Below, piece by piece: positions 50,944 to 59,693 of a stretch of 64,000 nucleotides of DNA. The position numbers and the translations under genes are program-made. Source of the DNA: Azospirillum halopraeferens DSM 3675. Its GTDB lineage: Bacteria; Pseudomonadota; Alphaproteobacteria; Azospirillales; Azospirillaceae. The notes beneath the pieces are model-generated. The model saw only the letters and a program-made list of their open reading frames with translations, was not told the DNA's origin and ran no database searches. Position 1 is the first letter of the stretch; each line of letters starts with the position of its first letter. The stretch spans positions 91,118 through 155,117 of the forward strand of contig NZ_AUCF01000016.1 of assembly GCF_000429625.1 (NCBI RefSeq). Reading direction: 5' to 3'.

Positions 50944-51648
50944 ATGACCGACCTGTCCGCCTTCCCCGTCACCGCCCGCTGGCCGGCCCGCCATCCCGAG
51001 CGCCTGCAGCTCTACTCCTGGCCGACGCCCAACGGGGTGAAGGTCTCGATCATGCTGGAGGAGACCGGCCTGCCCTACGAGGCGCACGGCGTCAACATCG
51101 GCCGTGACGAGACGTGGACGCCGGAGTTCCTGTCCCTCAACCCCAACGGCAAGATCCCGGCCATCCTGGACCCCGACGGGCCGGGCGGGCGGCCGCTGGC
51201 CCTGTTCGAGTCCGGGGCGATCCTCCAGTACCTGGCGGAGAAGACCGGCCGGTTCCTGCCCGCCGACCCGGCGGCGCGCTACGAGACGATCCAGTGGGTC
51301 TATTTCCAGATGGCCGGCGTCGGGCCGATGTTCGGCCAGCTCGGCTATTTCCACAAGTTCGCCGGGCGGGAGATCGCGGACAAGCGGCCGCTGGAGCGCT
51401 ACCGCGCCGAATCCCGGCGCCTGCTGGGCGTGCTGGACGGGCGGCTGGAGGGCCGCGACTGGATCATGGGCGACGCCTACACCATCGCCGACATCGCCCT
51501 GCTGGGGTGGGTGCGCAACCTGATCGGCTTCTACGAAGCGGGCGACCTCGTCGGCTACGGCGACTTCACCCGGGTGGCCGCCTGGCTGGAGCGCGGCCTG
51601 GCCCGCCCCGCCGTGCAGCGCGGCCTGACGATCCCGCCGCGGGACTAG
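50944..51648 (+). CDS. Glutathione S-transferase, Nu-class (YfcG/YghU-like)
   Basis: This is a 234-residue protein, start at MTDLSAFPVTARWPARHPER after GAGGAG. The thioredoxin-fold N-terminus includes LYSWPTPNGVKVSIMLEETGLPYE, with the Thr/Asn active-site pattern of Nu-class enzymes. FLSLNPNGKIPAILDPDG and FESGAILQYLAEKTG bind glutathione. The C-terminal helical domain has WVYFQMAGVGPMFGQLGYFHKFAG and YTIADIALLGWVR. Members of this class often act as disulfide-bond reductases. Confidence 0.92.
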   Translation: MTDLSAFPVTARWPARHPERLQLYSWPTPNGVKVSIMLEETGLPYEAHGVNIGRDETWTPEFLSLNPNGKIPAILDPDGPGGRPLALFESGAILQYLAEKTGRFLPADPAARYETIQWVYFQMAGVGPMFGQLGYFHKFAGREIADKRPLERYRAESRRLLGVLDGRLEGRDWIMGDAYTIADIALLGWVRNLIGFYEAGDLVGYGDFTRVAAWLERGLARPAVQRGLTIPPRD

Positions 51649-51672
51649 CGCCGCACCGACCTTTTGATCGGC

Positions 51673-51716
51673 GATCGGATCGCATCCCATCGGTTCCGAT
51701 GGGACGCGATCCGATC
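51673..51716. terminator. Bidirectional hairpin between convergent genes
   Basis: A 21-nt left arm (51673-51693, from GATCGGATCGC) and right arm (51696-51716, to GCGATCCGATC) pair with a single G-T-type mismatch around TT. It sits between the convergent GST and ABC permease genes; its last base is the last base of the permease stop codon. A shared terminator is likely despite the lack of a T-tract. Confidence 0.6.
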
Positions 51717-52525
51717 TAATGCCCGATCCGCGCCAGCACGTCGGCCTTCAGGAACCGCTCGATCACCAGCATGAAGCCGACCGAGGGCACCAGCAGGATC
51801 AGCGCGGTGATGGCGGCGATCTGGTAGTTGCCGCCCATGCTCGCGTTGAACATCAGCAGCGGCAGGGTGGTGACGTCGGGCACGCCGACGAAATAGGTGC
51901 CGGTGAACTCGTCCAGCGATTCCAGGAAGACGAACACGGCGCCGGCCATCACCCCCGGCGCCGCCATGGGCAGCGTCACCTCGAAGAAGGTCCGCAAGGG
52001 GGAGGCGCCGAGGTTGCGCGCCGCCTCTTCCAGCGAGCGGTCGACGGCGGCGAAGGCGGCGGTGGTGATCCACACGGAGAAGACCAGCCCGTGCACCGCG
52101 TGCACCAGCACCACCCCGGCCACCGTGCCGTTCAGCCCCAGCGTGTAGAAGATGCGCGCCACGTTGATGTAGACGGCGACGCCGGGGAACGCCTGGGGCA
52201 GCAGGAACATCAGCAGCACCGGGCTGCGCAGCGGCAGCCGCAGGCGCGCCAGCGCATAGCCCGCCGGCACCGACACGGCCAGGCACACGGCCACCGTCGA
52301 CAGCGCGATGATCACGCTGGTGAACAGCGATTCCATGGCGTTGGAGCGTGGGCGGAACACCCGCTCCCAGAAGGCGAAGCCGTACTCCAGCGGCAGGGCG
52401 TGCGGGAAGTACCATTTCTCGGCGAACGCCCACAGCAGCAGGTTCGAGATCGGGCCGAACACCGCGAACGCCAGCAGCCCCAGCACGATGCCGCGGGGTA
52501 TCCAGGCCAGCGCGTCCGCCCTCAC
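51716..52525 (-). CDS. ABC importer permease 2 (PotC/FbpB type)
   Basis: This is a 269-residue permease with six helices; the GTG start overlaps the permease 1 stop (GTGA). The transport-family EAA loop is DRSLEEAARNLGASPLRTFFEVTLPMAAPGVMAGAVFVFLESLDEF. The end reads IERFLKADVLARIGH. With permease 1 it forms the channel of a polyamine/iron/phosphonate-type importer. Confidence 0.9.
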   Translation of the reverse strand: MRADALAWIPRGIVLGLLAFAVFGPISNLLLWAFAEKWYFPHALPLEYGFAFWERVFRPRSNAMESLFTSVIIALSTVAVCLAVSVPAGYALARLRLPLRSPVLLMFLLPQAFPGVAVYINVARIFYTLGLNGTVAGVVLVHAVHGLVFSVWITTAAFAAVDRSLEEAARNLGASPLRTFFEVTLPMAAPGVMAGAVFVFLESLDEFTGTYFVGVPDVTTLPLLMFNASMGGNYQIAAITALILLVPSVGFMLVIERFLKADVLARIGH

Positions 52526-53409
52526 GATCCCGCCCCGCGGCGCACGCCGTGGCTGAGATAGATCCAGGCCACCAGCCCGGCCATCAGGTACGAGACCACG
52601 CCAAGGGCGTTGGCGACGCCGTAGTCGCCATGGGCGTTGATGCGGTAGGCCATGTCCACGGTGATCATGGTGGGGTTGTTGGGATTGATCATCATCGGCA
52701 CCGACAGCACCGACAGCATGGTGACGAAGCTGAGGATCAGCCCGACCACCAGGGTGGGGCGGACCTGCGGCACGATGATGTCGGCAAGGATGCGCAGCCG
52801 CCCGGCGCCCAGATCGCGCGCCGCCTCGATGCCGGAGCGGTCCAGCGAGGCCATGGCCCCGGCCACCATCAGCGCCACGAAGGGCGTCTGCTTCCACACG
52901 AAGGTCACCACGATGCCGCGCCAGTCCAGCAGGCTGACCGCCTGCAGCGGCTCGATGACGCCGCCGTTGACCAGCATGGCGTTCATCAGCCCGTTTTTGG
53001 CCAGGAACGAGCGCATCATCTGCGCCGCCACGATGAAGGGGATGAACAGCGGCCAGCGGTAGAGCCAGCGCAGGATCGCCACCGCCGTCGTGTTGCGCCC
53101 CAGCGTCAGATAGCCGCCAATGGCCACCGCCAGCACCGCGACGATGGCCACGGACAGGGCGACGATCATCAGCGTGAACAGGATGTCGCGCCCGTAGAAC
53201 GCGAACGCCTTGGTGAAGTTGGCGACCGACCACGCCCCGTCGCCGTCCCGGAAGGCACTGACCACCGAGAACCCCAGCGGGTACAGGAAGAACAGCGCCA
53301 CCATCGCCAGGGCGGGCAGGACCAGGAGCACGCCCCACAGCGCGGGCGGCAGGGGGCGCGGCGGCGCCGCACCCCCGATGGCCGGTTCAGTTTGCGACAG
53401 TGCGCTCAT
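52522..53409 (-). CDS. ABC importer permease 1 (PotB type)
   Basis: This is a 295-residue permease, start at MSALSQTEPAIGGAAPPRPL, overlapping the binding-protein stop by 23 bp. It has six helices and the EAA loop DRSGIEAARDLGAGRLRILADIIVPQVRPTLVVGLILSFVTMLS. It is coupled to permease 2 by a 4-bp overlap. Confidence 0.9.
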   Translation of the reverse strand: MSALSQTEPAIGGAAPPRPLPPALWGVLLVLPALAMVALFFLYPLGFSVVSAFRDGDGAWSVANFTKAFAFYGRDILFTLMIVALSVAIVAVLAVAIGGYLTLGRNTTAVAILRWLYRWPLFIPFIVAAQMMRSFLAKNGLMNAMLVNGGVIEPLQAVSLLDWRGIVVTFVWKQTPFVALMVAGAMASLDRSGIEAARDLGAGRLRILADIIVPQVRPTLVVGLILSFVTMLSVLSVPMMINPNNPTMITVDMAYRINAHGDYGVANALGVVSYLMAGLVAWIYLSHGVRRGAGS

Positions 53410-54541
53410 AGGCTTCCAGGATGTCGGTGAAGTACGGCGCCAGCGGGAACGGCTTGCCCTTGGCCGCGAGGTCTTCGGGCGAGACGTCGGTGAACAGGCG
53501 GTTCCAGGTGGCGTCGTCCAGCTTGGCACGGACGTGCTGCGCGTCGATGCCGGGGTACCAGTTGAAGCGCTTCACGATGCCCTCGGCCTGCACCTCGGCG
53601 CCGGTCGCCAGTTCGACGAACCGGCGGGCGAGGTCGGCACCGGCCGCCCCGGCGGGGATGACGTAGTACATGGGCTGGCCGGGCAGCCCCGGCTCGATCA
53701 GGGCCAGCTTCAGGTTGGGGTTCAGGCGGCCGTCGGCCTGCCAGGTGTAGAACATGTCCACCCACACCGGGCCCATGGCGATCTCGCCGCGGTTCAGCAT
53801 GTCCAGCGTGCCGGCGTTGCCGGGCGTCAGGGTGACGTCGGTGTTGAACGCCTTCAGACCGGACAGAGCCTTCTCGATGGCCGGCTTCATGGCCGCGTCG
53901 TAGGGGCCCTTCTCCAGCACCGCGGCGTCGTCCATGTGGGCGGCGGCCCAGGCGGTGACGAAGCCGACGCCGGACATGCCGCCCTTGATGCCGTTGTAGC
54001 CGAACGCTTTCGGGTGATCCTTCACCCACTGCGTCAGGTCGGCGAAGGACTTGGGCGGCGCCGTCACCAGGTCGGGGTTGTAGGCCAGCGCGATCTGGCT
54101 GTGGAACATGGGCAGGACGTAGCCGGTGACGTCGGCGCCGAGCGCGTTGCGCACGCTGTCGCGGGTGGCCAGCCCGCCCGTCGCCACGTCGGCGACATAG
54201 GCGTCCAGCAGCCCTTCCTTCACCATCTGGCCGGCCATCTTCTGGTGGATGACGGCCACGTCCATGTCGCGGGTGGCGGCCCCGGCCTTGGCCTGGGCGT
54301 CCAACTTCTCGTAGATCTTCTGCGACCCGGCGTCGCCCGGCCCGGTGCCGGCGGCGCGCACGGTGACGCCCGGCGCCAGCGTCTCGAAGCGCGGGGCCAG
54401 GAACTCGTTGATGTAGTCCACCATGTTCTGGTCGCCGGCGGTGACGACGTTCAGCACGGTCTGGGCCCGGAGCGGCGCGGCAGCGAGGCCGGCGGCAAGC
54501 GCCAGGGCGGCGACGCTGGCGGTGAGGAGGCTCGGCTTCAT
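53387..54541 (-). CDS. ABC importer periplasmic binding protein (PotD/FbpA-like)
   Basis: This is a 384-residue protein; the start at MKPSLLTASVAALALAAGLA gives a clear signal peptide cut after APLRAQ. The family-1-type binding fold shows VTAGDQNMVDYINEFLAPRFETLAPGVTVRAAG, FHSQIALAYNPDLVTAPPKSFADLTQWVKDHP, and NRGEIAMGPVWVDMFYTWQ. Cluster layout fits polyamine, ferric-ion or 2-aminoethylphosphonate importers; the ligand is not evident. Confidence 0.85.
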   Translation of the reverse strand: MKPSLLTASVAALALAAGLAAAPLRAQTVLNVVTAGDQNMVDYINEFLAPRFETLAPGVTVRAAGTGPGDAGSQKIYEKLDAQAKAGAATRDMDVAVIHQKMAGQMVKEGLLDAYVADVATGGLATRDSVRNALGADVTGYVLPMFHSQIALAYNPDLVTAPPKSFADLTQWVKDHPKAFGYNGIKGGMSGVGFVTAWAAAHMDDAAVLEKGPYDAAMKPAIEKALSGLKAFNTDVTLTPGNAGTLDMLNRGEIAMGPVWVDMFYTWQADGRLNPNLKLALIEPGLPGQPMYYVIPAGAAGADLARRFVELATGAEVQAEGIVKRFNWYPGIDAQHVRAKLDDATWNRLFTDVSPEDLAAKGKPFPLAPYFTDILEAYERTVAN

Positions 54542-54596
54542 CGGTCTTTCCCTCTTCCTGCTGGCTGGCGGTGATGACGGTGCATGGCGGGCGGCC

Positions 54597-55715
54597 TCAC
54601 GCCGCCCCGGCGGCGGGGTAGGCGTGCAGGGCCGACGGCGGGATGGCGATGACGACGGCGTCGCCGGGGCTGCGGCGGGCGGCGTCGTCGACCAGGAAGC
54701 GGCGCCCGCCGGCGTCGACGGCGTAGCGCCACACCCCGCCGGGATAGGACGCCTGGACGATGCGGCCGCGCAGGCACAGGGCGCCGTCCGCCGGCGCGCC
54801 GGGGTCGGCGAGGCGCGCCGCCTCGCTGCGGAAATGGGCGTGGATGCGGCCGCCGCGGCCGCCCGGCAGGTGCACCCCGCCCTCACCCAGCGGCAGGCGC
54901 ACCGCGTCGTGGTCGGGACCTGCGGCGACGTCCAGCACGCCGGCTCCCGGTGCGGTGATCCCCGGCGCCGCGATCTCCGGCGCGGCGTCCAGGGCGACCA
55001 CGTTGTCGGCGCCCATGAAGCTGGCGACGAAGGCGGAGGCCGGGCGATGGTACACCTCCTCCGGGGTTCCTTCCTGGGCGATGCGGCCGGCGTCCAGCAC
55101 GACGATGCGGTCGGCCATTACCATGGCCTCCTCCCGGTCGTGGGTGACGTGCACGGCGGTGATGCCCAGGCGCTGCTGCAGCGCGCGGATCTCGTGGCGC
55201 AGTTCCAGCCGGATGCGGGCGTCCAGGTTGGACAGCGGCTCGTCCAGCAAGAGGATTTCGGGATCGACGGCCAGCGCCCGGCCCAGCGCCACCCGCTGCC
55301 GCTGCCCGCCGGAAAGCTGGGTGACGTTGCGCCCGCCCAGCCCCTCCAGCTTCAGCAGCGTCAGCAGCTCCTCCACCCGCGCCGCGGCGCGGTCCCGCGA
55401 CCAGCCCCGCAGCTTCAGCCCATAGGCCATGTTGCGGGCCGTGGTCATGTGCGGCCACAGGGCGTAGGATTGGAAGACCATGGCGGTGTTGCGCCGCTCC
55501 GGCGGAACGGCGGTGACGTCGCGCCCGTCCACGACGATGCGCCCCTGCCGCACCGGCACAAAGCCGGACACGGCGCGCAGCAGCGTGGTCTTGCCGCACC
55601 CCGAGGAGCCCAGCAGTGCCACGAACGCGCCACGGGCCACGCTCAGCGACACCCCGTCCAGCACCGGTGCCGCGCCGTAGCCGACGGTCAGACGGTCGAT
55701 CGACAGAAAAGCCAT
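54597..55715 (-). CDS. ABC importer ATPase (PotA/FbpC type)
   Basis: This is a 372-residue ATPase with Walker A GSSGCGKTTLLR, Q-loop MVFQSYALWPHMT, signature LSGGQRQRVALGRALAVDPEILLLDEPLSNLDARIR with Walker B, and H-loop THDREEAM. A C-terminal TOBE-type domain (about 250-370) includes GVHLPGGRGGRIHAHFRSEAAR. It is the first gene of the importer transcript, about 55 bp before the binding-protein gene. Confidence 0.92.
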   Translation of the reverse strand: MAFLSIDRLTVGYGAAPVLDGVSLSVARGAFVALLGSSGCGKTTLLRAVSGFVPVRQGRIVVDGRDVTAVPPERRNTAMVFQSYALWPHMTTARNMAYGLKLRGWSRDRAAARVEELLTLLKLEGLGGRNVTQLSGGQRQRVALGRALAVDPEILLLDEPLSNLDARIRLELRHEIRALQQRLGITAVHVTHDREEAMVMADRIVVLDAGRIAQEGTPEEVYHRPASAFVASFMGADNVVALDAAPEIAAPGITAPGAGVLDVAAGPDHDAVRLPLGEGGVHLPGGRGGRIHAHFRSEAARLADPGAPADGALCLRGRIVQASYPGGVWRYAVDAGGRRFLVDDAARRSPGDAVVIAIPPSALHAYPAAGAA

Positions 55716-55822
55716 GGCGCAGCGGTATCCCCCGATGATCCAGCGGGAGTTTCCTTAGGATGCGAACCATGACGCGGCGATGAGAGATCGGTGACGCTTG
55801 CGTGAACTACGGTCGCCGCCGG

Positions 55823-56761
55823 TCAGGCGGCGGGACGCCGCAGCCGGCGGAGCGCCCGGAACGGCCGGCCGTCGATGGCCGCCAGGCCGAGGCCGATCGT
55901 CGCCAGGCCGAGAAGGTACCGGGGCTCCGCCACCTCGCCCAGCACCGCGATCCCCGGCAGCGTCGCGGTCACCGGGATCAGGAAGGTGACAAGCGCGATG
56001 TTGGTGGCACCGGCCGTGGCGAGGATGCGGAAGAACAGGATGTAGGCGAGTGCGGTGGACAGCAACGCCAGGCCGACCACCGCCGCCACCGCACCCGCCG
56101 ACGGCAGCGGCAGCGCCCGGGGTTGGTCGACCAGCAGCATCACCGGCAACAGCAGCAGCGCCGATGCGGTGATCTGGCCGGTCGCCGTCTGCAACGGCGT
56201 GATTCCCATGGCGCGGAACCGCCGACCGAAGACGCCGGCGACGGCGTAGGAGAGTGCTGCGGCCAGGCAGGCGAGCTGCGCCGCCGTTTGCGTGCCGGTG
56301 CCGCCGGGTATCGCACCGCCCACCATCGCGGCAACCCCGGCAAGCCCGACCAGCACACCGGCCAGGCGGCCGGCGCTCATCGGTTCGTCACGCACCGCCC
56401 GGTGCGCCACCAGGGCGGTGAGCAGCGGGGTGGTGGCGTTGAGAATGGAGGCAAGGCCGCTGCTGATGTGCCCCTGCGCCCATGTGATCAGGGTGAAGGG
56501 CACGACGTTGTTGAGCACCCCCATGGCGAGGAAGGCCAGCCACGCCGCCCGTCCCGTCGGCATGCCGGCGCCGACAAACCGCACCGCCGCGTGCAGGGCC
56601 ACCGCCGCGAGTCCCACCCGCGCCGCGACGATGGTCAGCGGCGGCAGCTCCCGCACGGCGACGCCGACGAAGAAGAAGGACCCGCCCCACAGGATCGAGA
56701 GCGTCAGCAACAGCGCCCATTCCCGGGGCGTCATGGCGCGGTGGATGGTCGGTACGGTCAT
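55823..56761 (-). CDS. EamA/DMT-family exporter
   Basis: This is a protein of about 312 residues with ten helices in two EamA repeats, starting MTVPTIHRAMTPREWALLLTL; an in-frame start at 56788 adds nine residues. Repeat 1 contains LSILWGGSFFFVGVAVRELPPLTIVAARVGLAAVAL; repeat 2 contains LACLAAALSYAVAGVFGRRFRAMGITPLQTA. The family exports metabolites or amino acids. It lies 85 bp downstream of the ArsR-type regulator on the same strand. Confidence 0.9.
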   Translation of the reverse strand: MTVPTIHRAMTPREWALLLTLSILWGGSFFFVGVAVRELPPLTIVAARVGLAAVALHAAVRFVGAGMPTGRAAWLAFLAMGVLNNVVPFTLITWAQGHISSGLASILNATTPLLTALVAHRAVRDEPMSAGRLAGVLVGLAGVAAMVGGAIPGGTGTQTAAQLACLAAALSYAVAGVFGRRFRAMGITPLQTATGQITASALLLLPVMLLVDQPRALPLPSAGAVAAVVGLALLSTALAYILFFRILATAGATNIALVTFLIPVTATLPGIAVLGEVAEPRYLLGLATIGLGLAAIDGRPFRALRRLRRPAA

Positions 56762-56846
56762 GACGGCCCCGGTCGCGGATGGTCGCACCTCTCCGGCATA
56801 GACCGGCCGGCGCGGCGGCGCAGCCCGATTCTTGCTCCGGCACCGA

Positions 56847-57593
56847 TCATCCCTGCGGGGCCAGCCCGAACAGCTCGGCGTAGGCCCTCTCGCCCGCTGC
56901 CGTGACGGTCACGGCGCGGCTGTCGCGGCAGCGCAGAATCCAGCCCCGCTCCAGGGAGCGGTCGAGCAGTGCCGCCCCCAGCCGACCCGCCAGATGGGGC
57001 CGCCGCTCGCTCCAGTCCAGACAGGTGCGGCACAGCGGACGCCGGCCGCTCTCCGCCGGCGAACCGATGGCCGGCAGGTCGATGGCCAGCGCGTCGGCGA
57101 GGAACCGCCGGCCGGCATCGCTGACGTGGGCCACCCCGTCGCCGGGGACCACATGGCCGGCAGCGGCGAGCGCATCGGCCAGCCCGGTGCCCAGCCGCCC
57201 GGCCAGATGGTCGTAGCAGGTGCGCGCCGCCCGCAGCGCCGCGTCGCGCGGGCCGACCGGCCGGTGCCGCGGCGGCCCGACGGCCGCCAGCGCCATCAAT
57301 CCCTCGATCGCCTGCGCCACTTCCGGCCCGGCCAGCCGGTGGTAGCGGTGGCGGCCCTGGCGGATCTGCGCGATCAGCCCGGCGTCGCGCAGCCTGGTCA
57401 GATGACCGCTGGTCGTCTGCGGGCTGACGCCGGCGTGCCACGCCAGCTCCCCCGCCGTCAGGGCGCGCCCGCCCATCAGCGCCACCAGCATGTTCGCCCG
57501 CGCGGTGTCCCCGATCACCGCGGCCACCGCCGCCAGCGTGGTTCCGGACACCATGGTCGTCATGGGGGCGGTCGTCATGGGGGTCGTCGTCAT
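56847..57593 (-). CDS. ArsR-family regulator
   Basis: This is a protein of about 248 residues; start chosen in a Met-Thr-rich repeat (MTTTPMTTAPMTTMVSG), with another in-frame start at 57629. The ArsR HTH is GDTARANMLVALMGGRALTAGELAWHAGVSPQTTSGHLTRLRDAGLIAQIRQGRHRYHRLA. A long C-terminal part holds RRPLCRTCLDWSERRPHLAG, a Cys pair within a segment seen in larger ArsR proteins. It probably controls the EamA exporter downstream. Confidence 0.85.
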   Translation of the reverse strand: MTTTPMTTAPMTTMVSGTTLAAVAAVIGDTARANMLVALMGGRALTAGELAWHAGVSPQTTSGHLTRLRDAGLIAQIRQGRHRYHRLAGPEVAQAIEGLMALAAVGPPRHRPVGPRDAALRAARTCYDHLAGRLGTGLADALAAAGHVVPGDGVAHVSDAGRRFLADALAIDLPAIGSPAESGRRPLCRTCLDWSERRPHLAGRLGAALLDRSLERGWILRCRDSRAVTVTAAGERAYAELFGLAPQG

Positions 57594-57647
57594 GGGACCG
57601 AGCCTACACCGGGCGGCGGCGGCGCGCACGGGGGCGATGCTTCGGCC

Positions 57648-57694
57648 GCGGCCGTATCATTCCGGCGGCATCCGAGCATGTTGCGGCCGTATCA
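57648..57694. repeat. Direct repeat of GCGGCCGTATCA at the dhc stop
   Basis: GCGGCCGTATCA at 57648-57659 and 57683-57694, 35 bp apart. On the minus strand each reads TGATACGGCCGC. The second copy's TGA is the stop codon of the diheme cytochrome gene. The same TGATACGGCCG string starts at the flgL and fliD stops. Confidence 0.6.
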
Positions 57695-58129
57695 ATCGTC
57701 CTCGTACCGGCCGCGGGCGGCGTCGCGGTGGCAGGCTTCGCAGTTGGCCTTGGAGCGAATGTCCGGATTTTTCCGGACGTCGTCGCGGAACCGGTGTTCA
57801 CGCTCGAACCAGCGCTGTTCGGTGATGCGCATCAGCCGCCCGTCGCCGCGGCCGGCGTGACCGACGAGATAGGCGCGGATGTCGGCGGCGACGTCGTCGG
57901 GCAAGCCGGCGTCGTCACCGAAATGATCCCGCAGGCCGTCCATGATGCGCGACCAGCTCTCGGCCGGCAGCAGGGCCGGCTGGAAGGCCATGTGGCATTC
58001 GCCGCATTCCTTCAGCGTCGCGGCGTGGGTGACGGGCGGCACCCGTTCGTTCTCGCCGGCCAGGGCGGGGGAAACCGTCAGGGTCAGGGCAAGTGCGGCA
58101 AGGATCGGAAGCATCGGTTCGGTCCTCAT
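57692..58129 (-). CDS. Diheme cytochrome c (DHC-like)
   Basis: This is a 145-residue secreted protein with a signal peptide (LAALALTLTVSPALAGE) and two heme-binding CxxCH motifs (CGECH about residue 42, CEACH about 131). It matches the diheme cytochrome c that donates electrons to the SHP oxygen-binding cytochrome in Rhodobacter. The start overlaps the SHP stop by 4 bp, so the two are coupled. Confidence 0.9.
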   Translation of the reverse strand: MRTEPMLPILAALALTLTVSPALAGENERVPPVTHAATLKECGECHMAFQPALLPAESWSRIMDGLRDHFGDDAGLPDDVAADIRAYLVGHAGRGDGRLMRITEQRWFEREHRFRDDVRKNPDIRSKANCEACHRDAARGRYEDD

Positions 58130-58545
58130 TGTTGAGCAAGCCAGGTGATGACATCGCCCTTCTCGGCGGCGCTGCAGGGGCGGCCCAGCACGGCGGGACA
58201 GTCGCGGGAAAAGCGCTTCTCCACGTCCGCGGCATCGGTGAATCGGGTGGGAGAGGCGGACACCGCCATCGGCTCGATGCCGCGGCCCGTGCCGACGTGG
58301 CGGCCGCGGGCGCGCGGGTCCGGGGTGTGGCAGGTGGCGCAGGCCGGCGTTTCCGGCTTGCCGCCGGTGTGCGGTCCCAGGTAGAGCGCCCGGCCGCGCT
58401 CGGCGGAGAAGCCGGCGAAGGACGGGCTTTCTGCCGCGGCCGCAGCGGCGTAGGCGGCGAGAATGGCATCGCGCGGCCCTTCGGCCGGGGCCGGATGGGC
58501 AAAGGACACGGCGGCCAGTGCGGCGAGCGGGATGACGGTCTTCAC
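58126..58545 (-). CDS. shp: SHP-like oxygen-binding cytochrome c (DUF1924)
   Basis: This is a 139-residue secreted protein with a signal peptide (VIPLAALAAVSFAHPAPAEG) and a CATCH heme site. Features are FSAERGRALYLGPHTGG and RHVGTGRGIEPMAVSASPTRFTDAADVEKRFSRDCPAVLGRPCSAAEKGDVITWL. The C-terminal Cys pair and pattern are those of DUF1924/sphaeroides heme protein, a high-spin cytochrome that binds O2 and other ligands. It is downstream of the cytochrome b gene with a 4-bp overlap. Confidence 0.88.
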   Translation of the reverse strand: MKTVIPLAALAAVSFAHPAPAEGPRDAILAAYAAAAAAESPSFAGFSAERGRALYLGPHTGGKPETPACATCHTPDPRARGRHVGTGRGIEPMAVSASPTRFTDAADVEKRFSRDCPAVLGRPCSAAEKGDVITWLAQQ

Positions 58546-59045
58546 GGCATGACTCCCTTCGGGCGGGGTGCGGACCGGTGCTTCAGCCCGTGCAGGCCGA
58601 GCACCACGACGATGTGGCCGATGATCAGGGGCAGCGTGGCTTCGGCCAGGGCCTCGTGCAGCTTTTCCAGGGAGACGACGGCATCCGCGACCGCCCCGCT
58701 GACCGCCGCGGCGGACAGGCCGGCCAGCAGCACCGCGGCCATCCAGGCGACCAGCGGGCTGCGCTCGCGCCGGGCGGCGGCGTCGCCGACCGGCACACGA
58801 CCCAGCCAGCCCCCCGGGGGGCGGACCCGCGGGCGCGGCAGGGCCAGCGGGGTTCCGGCCGGGGCGAACAGCCCGGCGCCAAGCCGCACCGCCAGAACGG
58901 TCAGCACGGCGTAGCCGGAGAAGACGTGCATGCCATAGGTGTCCTCGTCACCGGTCAGGTGGGCGACGATGAACGCGCCCGACAGCAGCGCGTGGAAGGT
59001 CAGGAGAAGCGCCGTTTCGGCGGGGGTCGGCTTGCGCGGGGGCAT
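58542..59045 (-). CDS. Cytochrome b561-type membrane protein
   Basis: This is a protein of about 167 residues starting MPPRKPTPAETALLLTFHALL after GAGGA; a TTG at 59072 is an alternative. It has four helices with candidate heme-ligand His in LLLTFHALLSGAFIVAH, GMHVFSGYAVL and IIGHIVVVLGLHGLKH. It would move electrons between the quinone pool and DHC/SHP in the periplasm. Confidence 0.85.
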   Translation of the reverse strand: MPPRKPTPAETALLLTFHALLSGAFIVAHLTGDEDTYGMHVFSGYAVLTVLAVRLGAGLFAPAGTPLALPRPRVRPPGGWLGRVPVGDAAARRERSPLVAWMAAVLLAGLSAAAVSGAVADAVVSLEKLHEALAEATLPLIIGHIVVVLGLHGLKHRSAPRPKGVMP

Positions 59046-59068
59046 GGTCGGGGTCCTCGGGGGGAGCG

Positions 59069-59212
59069 TCAATCATCGTCGGCCAGGGCGGCCACAAGCG
59101 ATTGCACGGTGGCGGCGCCTCCCTCGCCGTGGACATGCGCCTGCCAGGAGAAGGCGGTGGCGGCGACCAGCAGCGCGGCGGCCAGCGTGTGCAGCACCAT
59201 CGTGCGGAGCAT
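59069..59212 (-). CDS. Small secreted or membrane protein heading the SHP operon
   Basis: This is a 47-residue frame starting MLRTMVLHTLAAALLVAATAF, with AGAGG nine bases upstream. A hydrophobic N-terminal helix is followed by WQAHVHGEGGAATVQSLVAALADDD. It lies 23 bp before the cytochrome b start and shares its direction. The two His residues (HVHGE) could bind a metal or heme. No family is recognised. Confidence 0.5.
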   Translation of the reverse strand: MLRTMVLHTLAAALLVAATAFSWQAHVHGEGGAATVQSLVAALADDD

Positions 59213-59332
59213 GGGCGGATACCTCTTCGGGAATGATGATGGTCGATGACGGGCAGTGTGACCCGCGCCGGCTGAACGGAGCCTGAGCCGGCCGTTCATC
59301 CGCCGTTCAGACGGCGAAGCCCATGGTTGGGC

Positions 59333-59689
59333 ATGCTTGCCCTTGTTCCATCCGCCCTTGCGATCGCCCTCGCCGTGCTGCCGGCATCCGGCCGGGCCGA
59401 CGACGGCCGTGACGACGACCACGACCGCGCCCGGCAGGCCCTGCGCGACGGCCGGGTGCTGCCGCTGGAAGCCATCGTCGCCCGCGCCACCGATGCCTTC
59501 GGCGGCACGGTGCTGGACGTGGAGATCGAAGACGACGACCATGGATCCCGCCGTGGCCGGGACCGGCGGCTGGTCTACGAGGTGAAGATGCTGGTGCCGG
59601 GCGGGCACATCGTGACGCTGATCTACGACGCCGGGACCGGTGATCTGCTGGCCAGCCGGGGCCGCCCGGCCCGCCGGAAGGACAGGTGA
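59333..59689 (+). CDS. PepSY-domain periplasmic protein
   Basis: This is a protein of about 118 residues with a signal peptide (LALVPSALAIALAVLPASGRAD). An acidic linker (DDGRDDDHD) leads to a PepSY domain: ALRDGRVLPLEAIVARATDAFGGTVLDVEIEDDD, then RLVYEVKMLVPGGHIVTLIYDAGTGDLLA. It is divergent from the SHP operon and directly upstream of the regulator and kinase. It probably inhibits or senses for the kinase. Confidence 0.85.
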   Translation: MLALVPSALAIALAVLPASGRADDGRDDDHDRARQALRDGRVLPLEAIVARATDAFGGTVLDVEIEDDDHGSRRGRDRRLVYEVKMLVPGGHIVTLIYDAGTGDLLASRGRPARRKDR

Positions 59690-59693
59690 TCCC

